NCBI GenBank assembly: GCA_937874195.1 | Contig: CALNBM010000033.1 | Location: 1-12,483, forward strand | Length of the DNA stretch: 12,483 nt | DNA from: an uncultured Clostridia bacterium | GTDB lineage: Bacteria > Bacillota > Clostridia > Christensenellales > UBA1242 | Reading direction: 5' to 3' | Part shown: positions 6,282 to 12,483 of the stretch, piece after piece | Layout: each line of letters starts with the position of its first letter | How positions within the stretch are numbered: the first letter of the stretch is position 1 | Translations under genes and position numbers: made by a program | The notes under the pieces: generated by a model | What the model saw: the letters and a program-made list of their open reading frames with translations, nothing else | Database searches by the model: none | Told to the model about the DNA's origin: nothing

Positions 6282-7691
6282 ATGAAAACAAATTTCAAAA
6301 ATATTATGAATAACAAATATGTATTTTCTGCTTCTTTATTAGAAGAATGTGAATACTCGAATAGAAATTATCCACTATTAAATGATTGTTTGAGTAAGAA
6401 ATTAAGCTATAGTGATAATGGAACAGATGTAGGCAGTATAAATTACATGTCTAAATCAAAATATTTTATGATTAAAACAAAAGCTTTAAATAGGAACAGT
6501 TTTTTATTAAATTTTAATAGTGAAACTTGTCAATTTATTAATCCTAAATCTTTTATTAATATATCATTAAAAAAAGGAGATATTATTATATCAAAGGATT
6601 CAAACGTTGGAGACTCTATTATTCTTGATAAGGATTACGACACTGCAATGCTTTCAAGTGGATTATATAAATTACCAATAACAGAAAACAAATTATATAT
6701 CTTATCCTATTTAAAACAAGCAAGTTTTTTTAATCAATTATCAAAAAAGGTTCCAAAAGGCGCAACAATTAAACATGGGAAAACATTATTTCTTGATTGT
6801 AAAATTCCATTTACAAGTGATAAAAAATTATTAAATGATATTGAAATTTATACTAAACAAATTATTGATAATGAGATAAAAATAAAAGAAAAGGAAAATA
6901 TAATTTTTTCGCTGATAGAAAAAGAACTAAATTATGATGAAAATAATATTGAATATATTTTAAATAACAAAACAAATTATAAAGACATTTTGTCTTTTTT
7001 AAGATTAGATTCTGGAATATATAGTGCACATTTTAAGTATATGACCAATTTGATTAAAGAATATAAATTTGGATATAAAAACCTACTTGATGACTTAAAA
7101 TATAATTCAACAAGAGGACAAAATTTGCAGGTCTCTGCAATTGGTATTAGTCAATATTCCGATGTGCCAAAAAAAGGTTTTTATAAGTTAATTACAAGCT
7201 CAGATCTGAATGATAATGGGACTTATGGACAATATAGATATATAGGTAATAAAAATAACTTATTAACAATTAAAAATAAAACCATAATGTTTTCTGCTAC
7301 TGGACAGGCTAGTACAAGTGTTGGTAAAATTTGTGTTTTCATAAATCCTGAAAAAAATATTATTTCAAACATAAATTCATTCTTTTTCACTAACGATAAT
7401 GAATCAAATGAAAATGTGAATTTTTGTGGAATGTTTCTTCATTTTTTACAACATAAAGGATATTATATAGATTTGGTTGGCAAGGGGAATGGTGGAAGTT
7501 TCACCGAAAAGCATTTTAATTTTCTAAATATTCCAAATTTCCCAGATTCTTTAAAAAACGAGATCTCTAAATTGTACAATGATTTTGAGGATGAAAATGA
7601 TCCGGGGATTTTTCAACTAAGTGAAGAAAATAAAATACTAAAGAAATCAATTACAAAAATATTTGATTTAATAACAAAAAAAGACGACTAA
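6282..7691 (+). CDS. hsdS: HsdS-like DNA specificity subunit with two target-recognition halves
   Basis: A 469-aa protein with the two-repeat architecture of type I and BcgI-like specificity subunits. Half 1 starts YVFSASLLEEC (about 13-23), and its target-recognition domain includes GDIIISKDSNVGDSIIL (99-115). It ends in a charged helix (about 183-216). Half 2 starts at RLDSGIYSAHFKYM (241-254), like the RLDxxYY opening of other S proteins. It contains IMFSATGQASTSVGKI (335-350) and GKGNGGSFTEKHFNFLNIP (400-418) and ends in a second helix (about 445-466). Each half should read one half of a split target; the helices space them and bind the methyltransferase. ATG 6282 is chosen because GAGGA in the end of the preceding gene stands at correct spacing; a TTG at 6267 would overlap that gene and lacks such a site. 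The final codons (KKDD, stop) are part of the terminator stem. The recognition sequence cannot be predicted from this. Confidence 0.85.
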   Translation: MKTNFKNIMNNKYVFSASLLEECEYSNRNYPLLNDCLSKKLSYSDNGTDVGSINYMSKSKYFMIKTKALNRNSFLLNFNSETCQFINPKSFINISLKKGDIIISKDSNVGDSIILDKDYDTAMLSSGLYKLPITENKLYILSYLKQASFFNQLSKKVPKGATIKHGKTLFLDCKIPFTSDKKLLNDIEIYTKQIIDNEIKIKEKENIIFSLIEKELNYDENNIEYILNNKTNYKDILSFLRLDSGIYSAHFKYMTNLIKEYKFGYKNLLDDLKYNSTRGQNLQVSAIGISQYSDVPKKGFYKLITSSDLNDNGTYGQYRYIGNKNNLLTIKNKTIMFSATGQASTSVGKICVFINPEKNIISNINSFFFTNDNESNENVNFCGMFLHFLQHKGYYIDLVGKGNGGSFTEKHFNFLNIPNFPDSLKNEISKLYNDFEDENDPGIFQLSEENKILKKSITKIFDLITKKDD

Positions 7692-7707
7692 GTAAGTCGT
7701 CTTTTTT
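7676..7707. terminator. Two-way terminator overlapping the end of the specificity gene
   Basis: GACGACT (7683-7689) and AGTCGTC (7695-7701) form the stem core with a 5-base loop, extended by an A run on the left and a T run on the right. The stop codon at 7689-7691 lies in the stem and loop. The symmetric A/T flanks let it work for the plus-strand operon and for the convergent tRNA-Arg, whose CCA end is 6 bases away. Confidence 0.9.
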
Positions 7708-7712
7708 CGTGC

Positions 7713-7789
<77 letters not shown>

Positions 7790-7838
7790 ATATTAATTTT
7801 ATACATGCAAATTTTAACACGAAATGCTTGCAAATGCA

Positions 7839-7854
7839 ATAACTTGCAAGTTAT
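7839..7854. repeat. 16-bp perfect palindrome upstream of tRNA-Arg
   Basis: ATAACTTGCAAGTTAT reads the same on both strands. Its TTGCAA centre recurs at 7828-7833, 16 bp away start to start. It lies 50 bp upstream of the tRNA-Arg 5' end. It could be a protein-binding site; no protein can be named. Confidence 0.6.
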
Positions 7855-8130
7855 GTTCGCTAATTCTATGGGCAGTTTTTTATACGCTTTTCAATTTATC
7901 GAGTTTTATGAAGTGTGTATAAGTGCTTAAAATAGAAGGATTTGACGATTTTGGCTGTTTAATTCAATCCACATTAGGAGGGTTTCGTAAGGTCCCTTTT
8001 ACTATGAAGTCATAAATTAAAAATATGTTGCGAATGACAATTATGAAAAAGTGCAGGAATTATGGAAATAACTATGGAAATTTTAGAAAAGCAAATTTTA
8101 CAAATTATTAAAAGCAAAGCAATATAATAA
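7855..8130. other. Non-coding gap with only tiny open frames
   Basis: Between the palindrome and the tRNA-like remnant I see no convincing gene. Frames of about 20-25 codons exist near 8035-8127, including one starting ATG at 8062, but they lack good ribosome sites and recognisable content. They are probably chance or debris. Confidence 0.5.
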
Positions 8131-8172
8131 ACTCTTTAAGAGGCGATTGCGTTATCCAATTACGCCATATCC
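8131..8172 (-). pseudogene. Possible 5' half of a tRNA, truncated in the anticodon arm
   Basis: On the minus strand, TGGCGTAATTGGATAACGCA has the layout of positions 8-26 of a tRNA: U8, the D stem GCGT/ACGC, and a D loop with GG. It is followed by ATCGC and CTCTTAA, which would be the anticodon stem 5' strand and a loop reading CUU (Lys-like). The next bases (AGAGT) do not pair with ATCGC, and no T arm or acceptor 3' strand follows. It therefore looks like a tRNA cut right after the anticodon loop. The assignment rests on one arm and could be fortuitous. Confidence 0.4.
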
Positions 8173-8313
8173 ACATATTAAATCTTAACTCAAATAGTTT
8201 AACACCTTTACGACTTTAAAACAAGTATATGTTATAAAATGAAAAAAACAAATTTAGACAGGTTGAATATGCCCACATAAAATCTAAAAAATAATAAAAA
8301 TCTGTCATTCATT

Positions 8314-8341
8314 TTGAAAATGCACATACTATTGGTACAAT
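8314..8341 (+). promoter_or_regulatory. Promoter of the surface-protein genes
   Basis: TTGAAA (8314-8319) and TACAAT (8336-8341) are 16 bp apart, with an extended -10 TG at 8333-8334. The start would fall near 8348, about 20 bases before the ATG at 8368. The ribosome site AAGGGGTG lies between them. Confidence 0.65.
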
Positions 8342-8367
8342 TATTTTAAATAGTAAGGGGTGAAAGT

Positions 8368-11300
8368 ATGGTAAATATTAAATCGCAAAAAAATATTATT
8401 GTTTTTACAATTATTTTTATTGTTGCAACTTTACTTATGGTTTTTATGAGCACGCCAATTACATATACTGCAAACACTGGTGTTGGCGGATTAAAAGAAT
8501 ATTATGGCAATGATGGAGATGGTGCAGGCACAAAAGAAGATCCTTTTCTTATTGGCTCTTATCAAACACTAAATACCACTTTTAGATACCAAGCAACAAT
8601 GCCAAATATGCACTATGTATTTATTGACAATATTGATATAACTGCAACTGAATGGGAGCCCATTGTTTCATTTGGTGAAGGAAGTGTTTTAGACGGTAAT
8701 GGTTTTACTATTAACAACTTAAAAATACCATCAACTAATACTAATAGTTTAAAAGGACTCTTTTCCACATTATATGGCAGTGTTAAGAATCTTTATTTTA
8801 CAAATATATTTATTCAAGGCGGAACATATATTGGTGCCGTTGCAGGTGAAAGCGCAGGGCGAGATATTACACTTGATAACATAAGGGTGGAAAGTGGCTC
8901 AATGACAACCTCTACATCAATGTCAATGGCGGGCGGACTGGTGGGCAGACTGTTTGGTTCAGGTATATCTAACAATAACCGTGCAAGTTTTATAATAAAA
9001 AACAGTTACACAAAAACTTCCAATATTCAAGCATACAATGGTGTTGGCGGTTTTATTGGCTTTATTCAAAGCGGAAATATTAATATAACAATCAAAAACT
9101 CTTTTCATGAAGGAAACATGAACGCAACTAATGTTTATGTGGCAGGAGCTATTGGAGGAGTTTCTAACACACTTAATAAAACAATAGTAATTGAAAACTG
9201 TTATGCAAAAGGAGCATTTACCGCATCAAGATATGTTGGAGGCATGGTTGGATACTTTAACGCACAAGCATATCCAACGCCGGAACTTTTCATTAATAAT
9301 TGTTTTAGCCAAATAACAACCACAACAATTAACGCAACCACAAAAGGCGGAATATTTGGCCAAGCAACATATGCAGGTGGTGTGTTTATTAATAACTGCG
9401 TGGTGGTGAACGGTGCTGGAATCACAAAAATTGCTGGTGATCTATCAGTTAGTCAACAATGTGAAATGATAAACAGTGTACAAGAGTTAAACACGCAAAT
9501 TATAGCAGATAAGTTAAACGACGGGGCAAATCCACCTAATTATGTTATTTATGAAAATCGACTAGAACTAAGAGTATTTGACCCTAGAATAATGTTTGTG
9601 TTTAATAGTAATGGTGGAACTTTCCCAGATTTAGAAAATGTTAAGGTTTATGATTTATTTAAAAACGATATTTTTATAGCATCCACCGTTTCCGTCCCAC
9701 AAAGGACTGGCTATAATTTTACAGGCTGGAATACCATGGAAGACGGAAGTGGAAATAATTATATTGGCGAGGAAAGAATTGAAACCATTGACAACCTATC
9801 TCTATATGCTAATTGGCAAATAGTTTCTTATAGGTTATCGCACATTGGCGGCAATACACCCGGACAAATAATAACCTTTCATAACGAAAATGATGGAACG
9901 ATAAACACCGCCACCCTAAACCAAAAAGGATATATCAAAACCTATTTAGGCACGGAAGACGCGAACGAACATACATTTAACTCCTTTTTAGTTTTGAAAA
10001 AAGAATACTTTGAAACGGAAGATTATCAAAATAACGACAAAGCATGGACAAGCATCGGTGCCGGATACTCAGTTGCTGATGGTAATCCATTATTAAAAGA
10101 ACAAAGATTAAATTTTTACGACACAGAAACAGGATACTATCTGATTGATAAAAGTTTTATCGAGCAGTACGCAATTCTTAATGAAAGCGATATTATATTT
10201 ATATTCAAACCTATTTATCATATAGTAGAAATTAACAGTTTTACTTTTGATGCTAAAATCCCTGCACAAAAGTCATACGCCATGGTGTATATAGACGGCA
10301 TTTATAATCCCTACGGTTCAAAGCTAAACTATATTGCACCATATACAAACCAAATAGAAATGAAAATAATAGTAAACAAATATAGAGCACTTAAAGAAGT
10401 GCTGGTAGATAAAAATGACGGCAATCTATTTAACCCTGTTGAAAACATTGGGCAAGTGAATAATGTTTATACCTTCACTTTTAATTTAGTAGACGGAATG
10501 GTGTTTGAACTTGAATTTGAGTCAGTAAAGTTTGATATAAGCGTTATTGCTCAAACTTTTGATGGGATAACCCTACCTCAAGAATTGAATGCAATAATTA
10601 ATAATGGTCCTTCACAAATATATTTAAATTCTTCATTTTCAAATGCTTTCGCTTCAACAGTTGCAGGATATCGGCTTGTGAATAACGCCGTAAATAACAT
10701 TAAAATTTTTAATCAACTTACTTTAATTTACGATTATTTTTCAGCAATAAACGGCTCTATTAGTTTTGCATCAATGGATGCAGGTTTCCTTGATAAGTAT
10801 TTAAACTTTGCTAATAACTCTAACGGTGAAATTGTTATTATTGCTGAATATATACAGCAATATATCTTAGATTTAGAAATTGAGTTTTTGTTAGAAGCTT
10901 ATGGAAATGTAACCATTCAAATCACCAATTTGCAAGGCAACACAATGATAGTTTCACCATCTATGCTGGGATACTTTGATAATGGAAGTGTTGTTAAAAT
11001 AACACTTGAACCAGATGATATATCACTTATTGAAAGCATAGAAAATGTGGATGCGGACGAATTAAACGATGAAGGCAATATAATTAATTTTGTGCTGGAT
11101 AAAGATAGGAGCAATATTAAATTAACTTTTAGTGTGAAAGAATATATCCTAAATGTTAAAATGCTAGATATAAACGAAAACGAAATTTTAGACATTCAAC
11201 CAATTATTGAAAAAAACGATAGGCTTTATGCAGAAGATGAAATAACACTTATATCAAAAAGCGCACATCCTAATTATGAGTTTTTAGGTTGGTATGCCCT

Positions 11301-12168
11301 CGTTGGTGAAATGTTACACGAGTTACCTCCCCCACTAAATCAAACTATTGAAAGACTTATTCTATCACAAAGTTTTATTGAAAACTATACTGATGGCTTA
11401 GAAATTAATATTGTGGGAAAGTTTATTAGATTATATGAAATGAATATAATTATTCCTACTCAAAATACCGGCAGTTTTGAATTAACAGTTTTAAATGAAC
11501 AGGAAGGTGGCAAGCAGTTAGCGAATAATTTATTTAGAGAAGGTACGCTTGTTAGAATCACAGTAAATCCAAATAAGCATTATATGCTAGGAAGTGTGCT
11601 TGGGTTAGGTGCGGACGACTTAGTTCAAGGCAATAACATTAATATTTTAGTTAACTCCACATTGTTTATAACAATTCCTTTCAATGCAATTAAATATGAT
11701 ATTGTTCAAACAAATGATTTAAAAGATGCAAATGGCGAAGTTATAATGACAAACACAAAACTCACACTTGGAGAAAAGATAACTCTAACTTTTAAACCAA
11801 GCTCTGGTTACGACCTAAGAAGCTGGAAAATAAACGGCGTGGACATACATGAATTAGATAATGCAGAAGTAAACGGAAACAATGTTACATTAACTGTTAC
11901 TGAAACATTGTTACAATCACTTTCAGGCAATGAAATACGAATCGACAACGAAATTAAAACGATGATGAATAAAACTTATTTTTCACTACTACTCGCAGGA
12001 GGAATTATCATTCCTTCCCTACTTGCTTTAATTATTATTGTTGTTTTTTTAAGTGCAAAAAGAAAGAAAGAATATGATAGGCTAATGCAAGAACAAAAAG
12101 CTAATGAACGAAGACTTGCGTCTGTTGACTTTATTAAAAATCTAACTAACGAAAATAACGATAAATAG
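8368..12168 (+). CDS. Large secreted, membrane-anchored surface protein with GLUG-like and InlB-type repeats
   Basis: A 1266-aa surface protein. A signal sequence occupies residues 1-35 (basic start, then IIVFTIIFIVATLLMVFM). The mature start carries GDGDGAGTKEDPFLIGSY, a common lead-in to repeat-rich beta-helix regions. Residues about 130-350 hold at least six Gly-rich GLUG-like turns, such as YIGAVAG, AGGLVGRLFG, GVGGFIGF, VAGAIGG, VGGMVGYF and GGIFGQ. Residues about 409-486 form a classical InlB/Listeria-Bacteroides repeat (FNSNGGTF ... GYNFTGWNT ... LSLYANWQI). Divergent forms follow near 955-1020 (HPNYEFLGWYA) and 1114-1200 (GYDLRSWKINGVDI). One membrane helix (about 1205-1230) and a charged tail (AKRKKEYDRLMQEQKANERR) end the protein, so it is anchored by a C-terminal helix; no LPXTG is seen. 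The start has AAGGGGTG. An adhesin or host/matrix contact role is family-based inference; no enzyme motif is visible. A paralogue starts 15 bp downstream. Confidence 0.88.
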   Translation: MVNIKSQKNIIVFTIIFIVATLLMVFMSTPITYTANTGVGGLKEYYGNDGDGAGTKEDPFLIGSYQTLNTTFRYQATMPNMHYVFIDNIDITATEWEPIVSFGEGSVLDGNGFTINNLKIPSTNTNSLKGLFSTLYGSVKNLYFTNIFIQGGTYIGAVAGESAGRDITLDNIRVESGSMTTSTSMSMAGGLVGRLFGSGISNNNRASFIIKNSYTKTSNIQAYNGVGGFIGFIQSGNINITIKNSFHEGNMNATNVYVAGAIGGVSNTLNKTIVIENCYAKGAFTASRYVGGMVGYFNAQAYPTPELFINNCFSQITTTTINATTKGGIFGQATYAGGVFINNCVVVNGAGITKIAGDLSVSQQCEMINSVQELNTQIIADKLNDGANPPNYVIYENRLELRVFDPRIMFVFNSNGGTFPDLENVKVYDLFKNDIFIASTVSVPQRTGYNFTGWNTMEDGSGNNYIGEERIETIDNLSLYANWQIVSYRLSHIGGNTPGQIITFHNENDGTINTATLNQKGYIKTYLGTEDANEHTFNSFLVLKKEYFETEDYQNNDKAWTSIGAGYSVADGNPLLKEQRLNFYDTETGYYLIDKSFIEQYAILNESDIIFIFKPIYHIVEINSFTFDAKIPAQKSYAMVYIDGIYNPYGSKLNYIAPYTNQIEMKIIVNKYRALKEVLVDKNDGNLFNPVENIGQVNNVYTFTFNLVDGMVFELEFESVKFDISVIAQTFDGITLPQELNAIINNGPSQIYLNSSFSNAFASTVAGYRLVNNAVNNIKIFNQLTLIYDYFSAINGSISFASMDAGFLDKYLNFANNSNGEIVIIAEYIQQYILDLEIEFLLEAYGNVTIQITNLQGNTMIVSPSMLGYFDNGSVVKITLEPDDISLIESIENVDADELNDEGNIINFVLDKDRSNIKLTFSVKEYILNVKMLDINENEILDIQPIIEKNDRLYAEDEITLISKSAHPNYEFLGWYALVGEMLHELPPPLNQTIERLILSQSFIENYTDGLEINIVGKFIRLYEMNIIIPTQNTGSFELTVLNEQEGGKQLANNLFREGTLVRITVNPNKHYMLGSVLGLGADDLVQGNNINILVNSTLFITIPFNAIKYDIVQTNDLKDANGEVIMTNTKLTLGEKITLTFKPSSGYDLRSWKINGVDIHELDNAEVNGNNVTLTVTETLLQSLSGNEIRIDNEIKTMMNKTYFSLLLAGGIIIPSLLALIIIVVFLSAKRKKEYDRLMQEQKANERRLASVDFIKNLTNENNDK

Positions 12169-12183
12169 AGACAGGAGAAAAAC

Positions 12184-12483
12184 ATGATTAAAAATATTGA
12201 AAAAACAACTTCATCTATTATGATTATTATCTTTGCCTTTGTTCTTGCAATACTTGGTGTAGTATATATACAACCAAATAATGCTTACAATGTTTCTGCT
12301 ATGGATTTTCAAAGCGACCACAAAGAGTACGCAGGAACAGACGGCTCGGGAAGTGGTAACAGTGAGGAGGATCCAATCCTAATCGGTAGTTATAACACTT
12401 TTAACACAATTGTAAGAAACCGCTCATTAACACAAACAACTTACTTTGTTTTAATTAAAAACATTGATTTAAGTCCCGCAAAC
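12184..12483 (+). CDS. Second GLUG/InlB-type surface protein, N-terminal part (runs off the window)
   Basis: The first 100 codons of a second surface protein; the gene is open at the window edge. It has a signal sequence (IMIIIFAFVLAILGVVYI, about residues 13-30). A mature lead-in GSGSGNSEEDPILIGSYNTFN is followed by FVLIKNIDLSPAN. This is clearly paralogous to residues about 48-92 of the preceding protein (DPFLIGSYQTLN ... VFIDNIDIT). AGGAG at 12173-12177 lies 6 bases before the ATG. No terminator or promoter is seen in the 15-bp gap, so the two genes are probably co-transcribed. The rest of the domain order cannot be known from this window. Confidence 0.88.
   Translation, partial: MIKNIEKTTSSIMIIIFAFVLAILGVVYIQPNNAYNVSAMDFQSDHKEYAGTDGSGSGNSEEDPILIGSYNTFNTIVRNRSLTQTTYFVLIKNIDLSPAN

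Noticed and set aside
8035..8127. Two 20-25-codon open frames
   Set aside because: Too short, overlapping in different frames, no convincing ribosome site and no recognisable product.
9201..9425. Minus-strand open frame inside the surface-protein gene
   Set aside because: Shadow of the GLUG-like repeat region. The same applies to the minus-strand frames at 10917-11195 and 11976-12185.

Overview
The window is AT-rich bacterial DNA read with the standard code: TGA ends both the small regulator gene and the methyltransferase gene. Strong AGGAG-type ribosome sites, sigma-70/SigA-like promoters, poly-T hairpin terminators and surface proteins carrying InlB/Listeria-Bacteroides-type repeats suggest a low-GC Bacillota (Clostridia-like or a relative), probably gut-associated. 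That placement is inference; no 16S or ribosomal protein gene is present.

Left part (1-3120): a GNAT acetyltransferase on the minus strand, a complete tRNA-Leu(UAG) with its terminator, and a diverged second copy of the tRNA tail plus terminator about 290 bp downstream. A 501-aa GT-B-like glycosyltransferase-type protein follows on the minus strand. Next comes a frameshifted remnant of a tyrosine recombinase (about 2904-3116), which is easily missed because its three pieces lie in two reading frames.

Middle (3119-8172): a small three-helix membrane protein, then the 3' half of a tRNA without its 5' half, then repeat-rich non-coding DNA. After this comes a compact three-gene operon on the plus strand: an AbrB/SpoVT-type DNA-binding protein, a protein that joins an N-terminal PD-(D/E)XK-like nuclease domain to an N6-adenine DNA methyltransferase, and an HsdS-like specificity subunit with two target-recognition halves. 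The genes overlap or nearly touch. There is no separate HsdR, so the operon resembles a BcgI-like (type IIB/IIG) restriction-modification system whose regulator is AbrB-like rather than a classical C protein. A perfect 9-bp tandem repeat between promoter and ribosome site is a good candidate operator. The operon ends in a two-way terminator shared with a convergent tRNA-Arg(CCU). A 5'-half tRNA-like remnant lies further right. The tRNA pieces and the dead recombinase mark this as a worn integration hot spot in which the restriction-modification operon is probably imported cargo.

Right part (8368-12483): two tandem paralogous secreted or membrane-anchored surface proteins, 15 bp apart. The first is complete (1266 aa: signal peptide, GLUG-like beta-helix repeats, InlB-type repeats, C-terminal membrane anchor). 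The second runs off the window.
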